Assembly (NCBI GenBank): GCA_002633005.1 | Contig: NMRA01000326.1 | Coordinates: 214,680-278,679 of the forward strand | Direction of reading: 5' to 3' | Source: Phoronis australis | Lineage: Eukaryota; Phoronida; Phoronidae | Length of the DNA: 64,000 bases | Shown: piece after piece, positions 47,208 to 59,640 of the stretch | Numbering within the stretch: position 1 is the stretch's first letter | Layout: each line of letters begins with the position of its first letter | Program-made: the position numbers and the translations under genes | The notes under the pieces: generated by a model | Databases searched by the model: none | Told to the model about the DNA's origin: nothing | The model's input: the letters and a program-made list of their open reading frames with translations, nothing else

Positions 47208-47504
47208 TGTGACGGGACGTTCATAACTTTACGCTTATTGTTATTCTTATTTAGTTGCAAATGTTCAATTATTCTTATGCTAATGTCTTCGTTGCGTCTC
47301 AGTGCGCCTTTGTTACGTGGGCATGTGGGCGCGACTGTATGTGTCGGACACTTCGCTAGCGACGGACTTAGGAGAAGGGTGTTTCCTTCCTTTGCCTTCA
47401 TGAAAATTGATCGTTATCATGTGCAATTGAACTGAAACGTACATGTATGCCTGACGAGAGGAAATACACATTTTTGATGTTCAGTGGAGACTTGCTCTGT
47501 TACA
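47208..47504 (+). mobile_element. Candidate LTR of a Ty3/gypsy-type element, nested in Kolobok copy 2
   Basis: 297 bp starting TGTGACGGGACG and ending CTCTGTTACA (TGT...ACA termini), followed two bases later by TGGCGCCCAACG, a primer-binding-site motif complementary to tRNA-Lys 3' ends. About 200 bp of further sequence, to about 47708, would be the leader; then the Kolobok body resumes at AATAATGTATGG. Neither a second LTR nor coding sequence is present, so the copy is 3'-deleted. The call rests on the termini and the PBS, since no second LTR is available for comparison. Confidence 0.5.
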
Positions 47505-47506
47505 TT

Positions 47507-47518
47507 TGGCGCCCAACG
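47507..47518 (+). promoter_or_regulatory. Candidate tRNA primer-binding site
   Basis: TGGCGCCCAACG, 2 bases after the putative LTR end. It fits the lysine-tRNA type, but the match beyond 12 bases is poor. Confidence 0.45.
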
Positions 47519-48214
47519 AAAATCGAACAAACCAGAACTTTTCTTTGACGACGTCTGTAAAATTATGACCGTGCTACGGCCTTGCATGGAAAGTTGAACT
47601 GCTTGCTGACTTTACAAGATTTATGTCACGACTCGGGTAAGAATTTTCTGGAAAGGACAATGTCTTAATTTGCTACTATCGTGGTCACAAGATCGTGGTG
47701 GTGTCTGGAATAATGTATGGTGTATTTCTAAATAAAGATACCCCTAACATATGTGGCCATAGCATATAAAATGGAGTAATTGTTTCACAACAGGTTTCTG
47801 TCAGCAAACACTGAATTAGCATGCGCTCACACGGCCTCGGTTCCCGGTCAATTACCCGGTTGCCGCCCGGGCATCAAAAGCCGGTAACGCAGTGGTTTAC
47901 TCATTGCTGGCTTCTCAACATTAGCACTCACGAATACTGTGAAGTGATTACAAATTGAATCTAATTAGACAGATTGGTTAGGACGAGAATAATTCATTTT
48001 GAAACAGAACGCAGAGTACATGGCAACTCGCCCGACGCCAAGCGCGACTTAGTCAAGAGCTCATCCGACGAAGACTTCACGGGTCGGATCGTTAGGTTTC
48101 ACAGACTATCAGTTCGAACCGGAATAGGTACACTGATCAAGAAATACTAGAGAGGCGTCGTGAACATGCACAGACAACGGAACGTATGGATAGTTCTTTG
48201 GTAAGCCAGAATCG

Positions 48215-48481
48215 TCAGAGAAATCTGTCAACGAAATGCCGGCCACAGACTCGGAGATGTTTCAAGGCCTCATACTTGCTATAAACAGAATACCTTTCAT
48301 TCTTCACTACCGCGAGGCACTTTCTAAGCTTTTCGGGCTCTCGAGGTAGTCGAAAAAACGATATACCCGCTTTCTTCGCAACTTCATAGTTCGGACAAGC
48401 GGGAACGATGCACCGCAATATAGCGGCATTAACTCTGTAACGAACCACTGACGTCGCTGCGTCGTTTCTCACCTTCTTCAC
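48215..48481 (-). pseudogene. THAP-domain fragment of Kolobok family 1
   Basis: An 88-codon minus-strand frame with the C2CH zinc pattern: CIVPAC early, RLPREPEKLRK in the middle, VCGRHF at the end. The invariant Trp after LRK is Cys here, whereas copy 1 keeps Trp. It stops shortly after the zinc domain and lacks the catalytic part. Its likely role in an intact relative would be binding the element's ends. Confidence 0.7.
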
Positions 48482-48844
48482 TGGTTAACGCGACGCCTCT
48501 CGGCAAGGTGAGGTCGACCGAAAAAGAGGCGATGTGGATATATACCGATTAAGACGGTAAAAAAGACTAATTAAATCGGGTGGCATTCTCCTTTAAATTA
48601 ACTCTGTTGTACGGGGTTCTTTTTATATGTATAACGGTATTTGCCCAAATAATAGGATTTATGTCAGAGTGCCATAAATCTCATTATTGATTTGGCAGCA
48701 AGATCACTGGTTTAAATTCTTAAAGATTTTATCAAAAAGGAAGTTAGGATTTAAAGGAAATTAAACGCATTGTTTCTACACTTTAGGAGACAGTTAATTC
48801 TATTTGGACTTCCTTGACTGTTTTCAGTTGTCGCCTGGTATTGT

Positions 48845-48949
48845 GCGGTGTAACCATGCAGTGGGCTTGTTTGCAGAGCGCGGTGTAACCATGCAGTGGG
48901 CCTGTTGGCAGAGCGCGGTGTAACCATGCTGTGGTCCTTTTGGCAGAGT
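48845..48949. repeat. 35-bp tandem repeat, three copies
   Basis: Three consecutive units of GCGGTGTAACCATGCAGTGG plus 15 bases (GCCTGTTGGCAGAGC), with few substitutions between units. No larger context recognised. Confidence 0.85.
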
Positions 48950-51900
48950 CTGATCCACTACTGCTGTACTTGAACTACCGGTGTTGTACAGAGGTGTGAG
49001 AACACGAAATCCTGTAGTATACCGGGTCTAATAAGTTAATATTGTGCAAAAAGTAAATACTATAATTATCTGTCGATGACGCAATGCACAACACAGGACA
49101 ATTAATAATTTCTCAGTTTTTAGCGACTTGGTTTCAACACAATAACTGTTACGGTGAAATCAATCGACTACATGAAGAAACGTATCGACAACCAACGCAC
49201 AATGGGACACTATCAATATATATAAATCTCTATTTGTAAAAGCAGAGTGAAAAGAGCTAGCGTAAAAATAAATATTTGTTAATGCATTGGCACTTCGATT
49301 AACTGATGCGACGTGTTAACTGTTCAATCGAATATCGACCAGTTTGCGTATGAAACATCGCAGCTCATTCTACAGCTTATATACTGGCTGTTCATAGCAA
49401 ATAAAATAACAACTAGCGGGAAGAATTTGTGTTAAATTAGAGGCAATCGTTAGAGGAAAGTTCATTCTTTAAAAGGCCGAAACTGGTTTAGCAATAACTG
49501 CATCACGGACGGAAACCAGGAACGTGGAGCAAAGTTTTAACTGCGATCTCCTCCAGGAAAGTACAAGTAAGTGGACGAATAGATTAACTGTATACATGCA
49601 CATATTTGTAGCAATTACATTTAAGACTTGCGGATTAATCTGTAGAAAAGATCAATTTCTTATACTCAGTCTACTTTTGGAGTCCCTGTAATGATTATTT
49701 CTGGGTTTGGAGGGTTTCCCAGAATAAAAAATGTCAGTGAGCGTTAGCCAAAACAAAAATTCATTCACTTTTTACAGTTGGTCTTCAAAAGCCGTATATC
49801 CCGGACCGGTCTTAGTTAAAATAGTTGTAACCGTTCGAATTTAATTTGCAAACATTTCACTAAACTGTGGCTCGTGAAGTCTGTTTTAGATATTGATACC
49901 AAAGTTGTATTATAAAATATCGATGAACACACAGGAATGAACCAAACAAAATAACAATTGGAGATCTAGAATTACTCTGAGAACGATTCCTAATACTAAA
50001 AATAAATAAACAAACAAACAGCAACGTAAACCCCGATAAGGCGTATCAACAGACAGATAATAATGACATCTTGTTAATATCAATTTTATAAATTTTATTT
50101 ATTATTTATTTTATTAATGTGATATTTACAATGAGGGTAGCCCCATCAGTTCACACTGCTTTCCATCGGGGCACAGATATGTTAACGTTGTGTATCTCCA
50201 AAAGTTAAGAGGTATGTAACAACTATTAGTTCATTCAGGACCACTTGCGGGTTCACACTCTCTGCGAAAAGTAGGACAAAACCGCCACCTTGTTGCACAT
50301 CTTGGCATAAGTTGTATAGTCCGCTCGTGGAAAATCAGCATGAGATCTTTCAAACCTCACTCGACTTCCCGCTGTGGAGTGACAATTTGGCACTAACACG
50401 CCACGGCTGGTGAGACAAACTCTACCTTGCTTCATACCTGAATGTATTCCGCTTAGCGAGAATTTCGCGGAAACGCAAGGTAACATAAGACATCGCGAGA
50501 TATCGCCATATATTATACGTAATCAAAGTGGTCATTAGTGGGTTGTAGGAGCTTTAAAAACATTTCGAAAGTACTTTGACCCGAAACTTTGATTTGACGT
50601 GTTTCATTTTATTCGTATGTGTTAATTTCAAATGCGAAAACTTTCTGCGTTTGAAGTTGTTCATTTTCGTAAAAAAAAACAAAATGGTGAAAATTAGAAT
50701 TGCATTGTGTCAGTGTTCAATAAAAGTTTTGTCGCGGGCATTTTTACAGGCACATTGAAAAACTATTAGAGACATTGAACAAAAGACACGAGAAACATAG
50801 TGCAGAATGAAAGTAGAAATGACATTTCTTAAAAAACAACTAAAGCGCCTCTTAGTAATTTAATACCTGCGTAAACGCTTTAGTAGTCATATCAAACAAC
50901 AAACATTTATTATCTTGTGCACATATTGATATAAATTACGTATCGCATGTACTAAATTGATTGCAATTATTCCGGACAACCTAAGAAATGCCATAGTTCT
51001 TTATTCCGGTTGTGTTCGTCCGCTCATTACTTTTACGTCAATGAGAGTTTAATCTTGAAAGTTGTTTTGGGTAATTCAAATCAAAGTATCAAAGTGCTCG
51101 CAAAAAAATAAAGATCCTCTTTTGGTCTCGTTTAGTTAAAAATATATACGAAATGAGTTTTAACGCAAACCACCTTCATTAAAACGTATCCTCAAGTGAT
51201 TGCCTTTCAACATTACACCATTCTTTTGAAAATGATCGTAACTTAAAATACAAAATAAATTACACATCACTGGTTTAATATTTTCAGGACGTAAATTATT
51301 TTTCCTATTAGTTGAAAAAAGCCCGAAAAATACCGTTTTTCATGCAGCCACATTTTAGCTGCTGCTTTTCATGATCATAAACTTTAATTACGTGAGCTAA
51401 GCCCTTTTAACTGTTTTGATAATAACGTAGCCATGGATTTCTTACTCTGGTACCTGCATCTACTCTGGGTCCCAGAAATGAGATTCTCAGTCTGTGACAA
51501 CACGGCTCTTTGCAGCGCCCTCTACTGCTCAACACATGTGACACTTAAATATATATGAACTTCGTTTTTACTAAAATATGCGACATAAAACGGGAAAACT
51601 TTTCAGATAACGAAAAAGAAGTGCTTTATTTATCCTGACACGAAAAAGTAAATTGACAGGTGAAAGTACTCACGAAATGTTGTACTACTCAGGGCCCACG
51701 GAATATAGCTTCATGAGCGATGTTTGTGCGTCTACGAAACTCTAACCGTCATCTCTCAGAAAGTTTAATTTTCTCGCCTTGAGGGGAACTGTGAGCTCAG
51801 CAAACGTTCTTTTGAGTTAACTGAGCTCATTTTAAACCGTCGACTGACTCTACACGTATTCCTTAAATATCATGGTTGACTTGCTTCTGAGCATGCGACC

Positions 51901-52228
51901 GTTGTTGATCTGTTCCTTTCACATGGTTTCTACAGTCCACATTTTTTCAATTTCTTCTGCTACGCCCCCATCCTTTAACCCAAACTTAAACATGATAATA
52001 ACATATTACACGTGCTTTAACAATCCTATTTGATGTTTTGTCTTATTACATGTACGTCTTCATCTAGTTTTATGTATGTACTGCTGGGGGCAGATTGTCC
52101 CTCATCTTCATGATCAATATATGTCAAGAATAATATATAAAAGATACGAGCGTCGCCAGCTCGTTACCAGAGATGAAAAGAATACCGAGGTAGGCGATAT
52201 AAGATCATTTATTATGACAATAGAGAAT
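48950..52228. other. Intergenic, nothing recognised
   Basis: Over 3 kb of AT-rich sequence without a supported gene, tandem repeat or element end. Confidence 0.4.
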
Positions 52229-52329
52229 CCTACATTAGTCTCAGGTTTATGACATGGGCAAAACCTCTGGGAATTTCGTCAACATTCCAAGAGGTTTCGC
52301 CCATGTCATGAACCTGAGACGATTGTAGG
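52229..52329. repeat. 101-bp near-perfect palindrome at element end
   Basis: CCTACATTAGTCTCAGG... pairs with ...CCTGAGACGATTGTAGG; the arms of about 45 bp (containing GACATGGGCAAAACCTC and its complement) flank a loop of a few bases. It forms the outer end of the long inverted repeat that follows; the right end (about 55790-55885) has only one arm. Confidence 0.8.
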
Positions 52330-55300
52330 ATTTGTTTTCTCACATGAACAGTAAAAACAATGATCTTTTTGCCGAAAGACTCAACGTGCTAAAGCTTTCA
52401 ACCACATGACGAAATTTTATAAAAACACAATTGCGCAATATGAAGTAAACCCAGTTACTTTTTGTTAGTAGTTTTATTCTAAAATTAACAACTGTAAATT
52501 GCATACAGCTTTCGTAACAAATCTAATAATAAATAGTCTTTGAAGTTGTAAATGTTTATAAATAACTCAGTGAGCACTAAATTGACATTGAGCATAACTA
52601 GGCAGCATCAACGCAATTCTTGAGTTGCGGTTAGTCTCCGTTTGAATTAACGTGGGTATGAAATTCCCCGCCGAAGACATGTCCTTCCGATTGGGAGTAC
52701 GTACAGTTGCGACACTCGATTTGTCTTTCATAACCTTGTCACCTTCACGGAATTATGGAATGTTTGGTTGGCGCGCGTTTAGTTGTTGGTGTTAGTGTTT
52801 TGCAAACCATAAAATGTAAGGCGTATAGATTTCTACTTTGCACTATTTTGTGATTCGCTCATGTAATATCAAACAATTACTTATTCGGTGTTATTGTCCA
52901 GTAATGTCGTAACCCATTCCAGGTCATATGAGAAAATACAATTACAAGTAATAGATAGAGAATACAAAAGAAGTTAACTGAAAAAAGATGATTTCTGGTA
53001 AGCTGTACAATAAAAGCGCCTGCCATATGGAAGTACAAGAAAATGCCAAAATGGGGGATGGTAGGGGGTGGGAAAAATGGATGAGTTTTAGGACGCGCTT
53101 CAATGTGGTCGTCACAAAAAAGATGAACTGAAACACGAGATTAGATAACAAAGAGAATACCTAAAGACACGTGTCAATCATCAGCCTATGAAAGCCAAGG
53201 GCTGACCAAAGTTTAAAAGAGGAAAAAAGGAAGGGGGATTGGGGAAACATGTTCACGTGTTTTCTTAACGTCAGATATCATGGGATTTCACTGTTTTCCT
53301 TAATCATAAAATATGACTGTATTCCACTTAGATTTCCTTCGGGAGTGCTTCGTACTTAGCCCATACGGATGACGATTACGTATTCTCAAGAGAAAACTTG
53401 CTGGGCTGTAACATACTGAAACTTCACAAACGAGAAGCAACGCAACGAAACATTCGCTAATCTAAAAATGCTACTACATAGCATGCACTAACAGTTGAAA
53501 TGAGTTGACTCCATAAGCACGTTTTTTGGTGAATGAAGGGAAATCAACATCGGTCAACACACGTGATGTTCATTTCCCTATGTATCGAATTGACGAGCAT
53601 ACCAGCGGGATGAAACACTTATTTTGTAATTAAAGTTCTAATTGAATAAGTTAATAAGCGGGTTTAAGTTTGTTAATGTCGGGAAAGGGCGTAAAGCGTC
53701 TATAAACACCAATACTTAAAAAATATTTTGTACTTGTAAAATTGGTTGCAAATTGTTACTCAAGCAAATTAGACGTGATAACAATGGTCACTTTCTCATG
53801 GTCAGAATAACGAAATGCCAGGTCTTTGCAAGTCTAGATATCATCTTCAGCGTTAATATAAGTAGAGACCAGTTTCGTAGCCGTAAATGGTATGGTTCAA
53901 AATGAAAGCTCGCTTTTTGAACTCTCAAAAGCGGGCTTATAGCCGCTTAAAGCGTAAATCAGCAAAATGGTTTTCATCCATCTTATGTTAATTTTATTGA
54001 TTTAAACACTTCCGGTGCTGTAATGTTAAAACAAATCGATGACAATGTATTATATTAGCAACATGAGTAACGGATAGAGAACCAATAGCGAGTGGAAATA
54101 CACATTCACTACATGAGTACAAGGGCATATCAAAGTTTAATTGGGTTTTACATCACATGTGTGGTGACAGTTTTTAATCAACGTGAAATCAAGTACAAAA
54201 GGAAATGAGTGGACATGATAGCAAATCGTAATTAGATTTCAACTGATGACGATGGAATAGGAAATTGTTGTAAAATATTTGTTCGTTTGTTGGTTTACGT
54301 TTGTGAGAACGAAGCGGACCGTACATATATGCTAATAGGCCCTAACACTAAATCTTTCAATTCTCTTTTTATTTGCATTCTTTTGTATTCATAGTGAATA
54401 GCTCTCAGTGCAACATTCAACGACTCATTTGCCCTCTAGTTCATTATACGACAGCAGATATGTAAAATAATTGATGCGTATAGTATTAAATGCAAAAGGT
54501 TAAAATAAAGAAACAAGCAATTGCGCGCTTACAATCTTGGTAGATTTCTGAATAGAATTTGACTGAATGTGATTTTTTAACAAATAAATCCCAGTTTCAA
54601 CGTATCTCTATAGAGAGACATAATTGGCCACAATGAAGCATTTGCGAGGCTAGTGTGTTTTGAAGGTTCCGCCTCACGAGCAAGCTCAGTTTGCCCAACA
54701 ATCATTCATTCCCTCGCCGACAGGGGTCACGCAATCGGTTTCGCGTAATCTAAAATACACTTCCTGTGTATGGATACAGTGTTATTCGGAAAGTTACCGA
54801 ACTGACTAAACTGTTGTTGTTCATTGTCACATTTTCAAATGGCTGTAAAGAAAACATAAAACACATTTGTCATTTATGTAGTGTTGACAATCTGACAAGA
54901 TGCATCGCGTAGCATCTTCAACTCATTGCGTCCAAGTAGACGAAACAAAACCTTGCAATTGAGGTTTTCGACGAAAAAGTGAAAAACATCAGCACCGGGA
55001 ATCTTCGCGGTCGAAGCAAAATCGTTTCAGCAGGTGCAGGGTAAGCTCCGATCTCACTTCAAAAATTGCAGAGTAAATTAAACGTATTTATCAGGTAAAG
55101 TTAACCGCGAAGGTGATAATTGTCGAATTCTAATATGCATATAATAACAAAAGCGATTGTATTTTCTCACTTGACCTGGAATGTGTTACGGACACGACTG
55201 GTTAATAACACCGAGTACGTAATTTTTTGATATTACATGGGAAAATCACAAAGAAGCGCAAAGTAGAAATCCATACGCCTTAAATTCTATCGTCTGCAAA

Positions 55301-55885
55301 ACACTAAAACGTCAACCAAACGTGCGCCCACAAACAATGCCGGAAGGTGACAAGGTTATTATTGACTAATCGGGTGTCGCAGCTGGACAAGCAAACAACT
55401 TTTTAAACGGACCCATCTTCGACAACGAATTCCATATCCACGTTCATTCAAACGGAGACGAGCCCCAACTCGAGGAACGCGGCGAGACTGTCTAGCAGTG
55501 CTGTCTAAAGGTCTACTCAGTGCTCACGTACGGGCGAGAAAGCCTTGCTGACTGTTATTCATCGACATTTTGTAACTTTTGATATTACTTCAAAGACTAT
55601 TCATTAGATTCTTACTTGAATATTTGCCACGAAAGCTGAATACAATTTACAGTTGTTAAACTTAAAATAAAACTATTAACAAAAAGTAACCGAATTACTT
55701 TACATTGCGCAAGCGTGTTTTTACAAAGTTGCGTCATGTGGTTGAAAGTTTTAGACAAGTCGAGTTTTTCGACAAAAAGATCGTTTTTTCGGTTCATGTG
55801 AGAAAAGAAATTCTACAAACCTCGGGATTTTGAAGAAGTTTCCTAGAGGTTTTGCCCATGTCATAAACCTGAGACTCGTGTACAG
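52229..55885. mobile_element. Foldback-type element with about 700-bp inverted arms
   Basis: 52229-52930 is matched in reverse complement by about 55150-55885 over the whole length (for example TTTACAGTTGTTAA, CAAAGACTATT, GTGACAAGGTTAT and ATTTTCTCAC with their complements). Both outer ends carry GTCTCAGGTTTATGACATGGGC. The 2.2-kb centre has no supported coding frame. Target duplications were not identified, so outer limits are approximate. Class II foldback is the simplest reading; an inverted segmental duplication is the alternative. Confidence 0.65.
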
Positions 55886-56463
55886 GCCAAAGCTTGTTGC
55901 TCGAAAAATAAAAAAATGCCCCACCCAACGATAGTCCCGAAAATTTGACAATGGCCTTTTAATAACTGGATCAACTATTTGATCGTACTGAACGTAGACA
56001 ACAACAAGACGCATAGATTCAACACTATTCATGCCGGATCTGATGGTTTGTCATTTGTTGTTGTTCAGTACTTGGTCAGTTAAACACAGTTAGGGTATCC
56101 ATAAAATGGAGAATACCTTTTATACAACAAGACCAATCCAAATGATGACAGGACAGTAATCTCCATCTTCTCCCCTCAAAGCCATACGACTAGATTTAAA
56201 AGCGAAGGAAACCTTTTTTCATGTCATTTTTAGCAAAAATAAGGTTCTTTGGTTATCCCAGACATATTTTGCACTTAATTACACCTTTTCGAAATTTGAT
56301 TAATTACTCGTGCTCTACTCCGGAAGTGACGTTTTGGGAGGCAAGAATTTCGCGTCAATTTCTTTTCATATAGAGAGCTGTGAGAGCTGTCGAGACAGTC
56401 ATTGTTCTACCTCGGTTGTAGTAAGTTCGGTCTCGTTTGCTTTTGTTTACAAAGTCAGACAAC

Positions 56464-56745
56464 ATGCCACACTGTTGCTGCGTACCGGGATGTACTCATT
56501 ATCGTCTCACGCGCGCTTTGGGAATACCAGGCTTTGCATTGCTTTCCAAAGATGACACACTTCGCCGAACTTGGCTTGCTCGTGTGAATAACGCAGCGTT
56601 ACCCGTCAACGCAACGTTCAACGCAGTGGAGGGTTACCGAGTGTGTGGCAAGCATTTTCTGCCGTCAGATTACGAGAGGGATATGTACGCTGAATTGATA
56701 AAGGTCCCTGCGAAACAACGCCTGAAGAAGGGTGCGATACCGTAG
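56464..56745 (+). CDS. THAP zinc-finger domain protein, 93 aa (Kolobok transposase N terminus)
   Basis: The ATG at 56464 starts MPHCCCVPGC, the classic THAP opening. Invariant features follow: Trp37, VCGKHF with Cys61 and His64 completing the C2CH zinc site, and LKKGAIP at 86-93, equivalent to the C-terminal AVPT-like box. THAP domains bind DNA in a site-specific manner; in transposases they recognise the element ends. The domain is intact, but TAG at 56743 ends the frame right after it. The same frame stays open for about 40 more codons of Ser/Thr/Pro-rich linker sequence to about 56870, so the stop looks like a disabling mutation. An upstream non-ATG extension is not supported. Whether a THAP-only repressor-like product is made is unknown. 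Confidence 0.7.
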   Translation: MPHCCCVPGCTHYRLTRALGIPGFALLSKDDTLRRTWLARVNNAALPVNATFNAVEGYRVCGKHFLPSDYERDMYAELIKVPAKQRLKKGAIP

Positions 56746-57053
56746 CTGTTGATTACCGGCAGTGCTCCGTCGCCACCCCCGCGAAGTACGTTTTTGAAGC
56801 GAGAAGGCTCGCCATCTATGGCCACTACAGTGACTGGAGGCACTTCATCTACTGTCACCCGTGCCTCCTAAGGTACTGAGCGTGCAATTCTGGGAACTAG
56901 CATTGATTCGCCCTGTGCTGTTGTTTCTAACACAGAGCCTGTGAGCAGCCCTGCAGCGATGTTGAGTTGTGGGAGTGAATACAGGCCCAGTTCGACACCA
57001 GTGAAGAGGACAGTTCGTCGTCCAACGAACAGATTCGTGAGCCAAACTTTATT

Positions 57054-57263
57054 GTGGTCTTGTCTAAAGTATTGGAGCTATTTAGAAAGTGCCAAGTGTT
57101 TGGCGAGGGAGTAACACTGCGGGATGTAAGCATTTTGGGTGCTCAGGTCACCATCCAGTGGGAGTGTGTTGCTGGACACTGGGGCAAGTGGGACAGTTAT
57201 GCCTGTGCATACTCTGCCTCATTATACTCGGGCTCAAACATACAAAGTATACCCACCCACTGA
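57054..57263 (+). pseudogene. Kolobok transposase internal remnant
   Basis: The plus frame contains VLELFRKCQVF, TLRDVSILGAQVTIQWECVAG and GKWDS. This resembles the segment between the THAP domain and the catalytic core in THAP transposases of marine invertebrates (paired-Cys, then WxC...GH...W). The expected second Cys of CxxC is replaced (CQVF). Stops and frame changes surround it, and the catalytic residues are missing. Confidence 0.5.
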
Positions 57264-57699
57264 CTGTCCGTGAAAAAATTCCTCGTCACCACTGCTGTAT
57301 GAACAATGTCTCCGTTACTCACATCACTACTGTCAATGTGATATAGGTCGCCGATTCCAGTCATTTTCAGATTAATACAAACTAAAGAATCCCTAAATCC
57401 AACGTATTTGGGTTCTCTAACAAGCTAGTTTGTCGTAGAAAACTCGTCCATGGGAAGTGTTGACGACAATTTCAGAAAAACAGCCTGAAAACAAATATAG
57501 TACTGATCCTCACACTAAACTCAACGCAGAGCCAAATTGGCGCGAAATTCTTGCCTTCCAAAACGTCATTTCCGGAGTAGAGGACGAGTAATTAATTAAA
57601 TTACGAAAAATTACAATTTAGTGTAAAATATGTCTTGGGTAACCAATGAACCTTATTTTTGCTAAAAACGACATGAAAAAGGGTTGCCTTCGCCTTTAA

Positions 57700-58365
57700 C
57701 ACCCTTGTAGTCTTTCTTCGAATACCACGTGACTTCCTCATGTCAAAAAGTAGCCGTTGTGCATTCCAGCACTCAAGAAAATCACTCATTGCCAAATCTT
57801 GACAAAAAAGAGGAAACCCCCCAAATAACAGGAAACGTGAGAAAAGGTAGAAAAACTGTTGGAAGGCCAGTGTGACAAAATAAGAAAACCACTTGATATG
57901 ATACAACGGGGGCGTAATTTAAATGGTACAGCCGTAACAGCACAAGAGGACAACGCGTCACTTGTGAAACAGCAGAAACGCGTCACAAATATTAAATGGA
58001 ATCGAACAGTAATGTGTAGGTTAAACTTTGCGAAATATCCGCTTGCGAAATCAGTTTTATGGATTTCTGTTTAACGTAATATCCGAAGGTCTCTTTCACG
58101 GACTCATTGACAAACACTTAACCTACCTCATTTTGTAATTATGTGCCTGAACGATAACTTGTTTGCTTAAGTTGTGTGCACAAACTAAAAGCGCCATTTT
58201 AAGTTTTGTAAGAAATTTAATGACTATTGCAAAATATTTGATTGCAAGTGAGCAATACAACGGATTCCCTGAAGCACTTTAATGCAAACCTGCTGTAAAC
58301 TACCATCGGCCAAATAGGTGAACAGTACACAGTTAAAATTACGTGAGTAAGTACATTCTTGCTAG
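57700..58365. other. Intergenic, nothing recognised
   Basis: No supported gene between the Kolobok element and the foldback minisatellite. Confidence 0.4.
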
Positions 58366-59640
58366 AGGCGTAAAGTAATTATTTGCCGCGTACAGTAATT
58401 ATTTGTGATGTAAAGTAATTATTCGAGACGTAAAGTAATTGTTTACCGCGCAATATACGCGGCGTAAAGTAGTTTTTTTTGCGGTTTAAAATAATTAGTT
58501 GTGACGTTTAGTAATTATTTATTGCTTAAAGTAATGAATTGTGGCGTAAAGTAAGTTTTAGCACCACAGATAATTACCTCACACCGTAATGTAATAATTA
58601 CTTAACGCCGTAAAGTAATTCTTAACTCATCCAAAAACTCGCTCAAGTCTGCTTTACAATCGACGCATCCGCTCTACATTGAGGGAGCACATTTTTCACT
58701 TGGGTTTGTCTACCAGAATACATGCCAATGTCAAAAAAGGTGTGCAAAAAGGAAGTGTTTGAGTCATTTCACATCACAAGCCCTACATATGAGCATAGAA
58801 ACTATATTCCTTCGTGTATTTTTGACCTTTTTACTCTTACTGAAAAGCAAAATAGACTAAGAAAAACGGAGCAAAAATACAAAATAGGCACTTTTCACCT
58901 CAAAATCACCACTTTGCTGTCGATGCACGACTAAAGTCAATAATACATTCTGAAAGCAAATTTCCTACCGACTGCAAAATAGGGTCCAAAAGTACTGTCA
59001 ATCAACTAGTTTTTTTGCAGATCTGCCTTGTTCGAGGGCTATCTGAAATCGTAGTCAATTTTGTTTTCGCTACCCAACAATGCACAAGTGCCACAGGATG
59101 CTGCCATCTTGAAGAAGAATGAAGCTACAGCCCCCCAAGTGGTCGTTTTTCATTCGCATTATGTTCACAAATACAAACGAACCACATCCACTGAGAATTC
59201 ATGCAGTGTCTACCAAATAAGGCCCCCAAGCCAGGACCACCCCAAGATTTTAACATTTTGGGAACGCAAATTGGCCGCGTCAGCAGTCTTAATTGTTCAG
59301 GGTCACCTGGCTATCGAAAACAAAAACATGGCAAAGGCAGAGGGCATCCATAATGGTACAAATTGTGACACATTTTTATCTGTATGATGATTGGCCGAGT
59401 TTAGAAATACTTTGGGGCCTAAAGTAATTAATACTTTATGCCGTCAACAATTACTTTACGCCGCAAATAATTGTTTTAGGTCACTCTACGCTGCCAATAA
59501 TTACTTTACACAGCAAACATTTACTTTACGCCTTAAAAAGTTACTTTACGCCGCAAATAATTACTTTACACCGCATATATTTACTTTACGGCGTAAAAAG
59601 TTACTTTACGTTCCAAATACTTACTTTACACATGTAATAA
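58366..59640. mobile_element. Foldback element built of inverted minisatellites
   Basis: 58366-58626 holds about a dozen degenerate units of GCGTAAAGTAATTATTTG (20-23 bp). 59405-59640 holds about ten units of the reverse complement (ATTACTTTACGCCGCAAATA). About 780 bp of unrelated sequence lie between, including a 108-codon plus-strand frame (59061-59387) with no recognised domain. The opposing arms could fold on each other. The right edge is about 120 bp upstream of the gene C start codon. Confidence 0.7.

Larger units (their letters stand above)
46391..48592. mobile_element. Kolobok-like element, family 1 copy 2 (2202 bp)
   Basis: Ends TGGAGAATGCCACCC and GGGTGGCATTCTCCT with TTAA on both sides (46387-46390 and 48593-48596). 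Collinear with copy 1 throughout, except for about 500 bp inserted at 47208-47708 (the LTR fragment listed separately). It holds the best-preserved THAP frame of the family on the minus strand, but no transposase catalytic region. Confidence 0.87.
56200..57695 (+). mobile_element. Kolobok-like element, family 2, long inverted termini (1496 bp)
   Basis: The first about 162 bp (from AAGCGAAGGAAACC) are repeated inverted at the end (AGGCGAAGGCAACC on the minus strand) with about 85-90% identity by eye. TTAA stands on both sides (56196-56199 and 57696-57699). A THAP domain opens 100 bp inside the left terminal repeat limit, and a transposase-like segment follows near 57054-57263. TTAA plus THAP identifies a Kolobok relative. 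Termini differ from family 1, so this is a separate lineage. Confidence 0.88.

Noticed and set aside
59061-59387. 108-codon plus-strand frame between the inverted minisatellites
   Set aside because: No domain, no splice or promoter evidence, and position inside a mobile element; noted only as part of that element.
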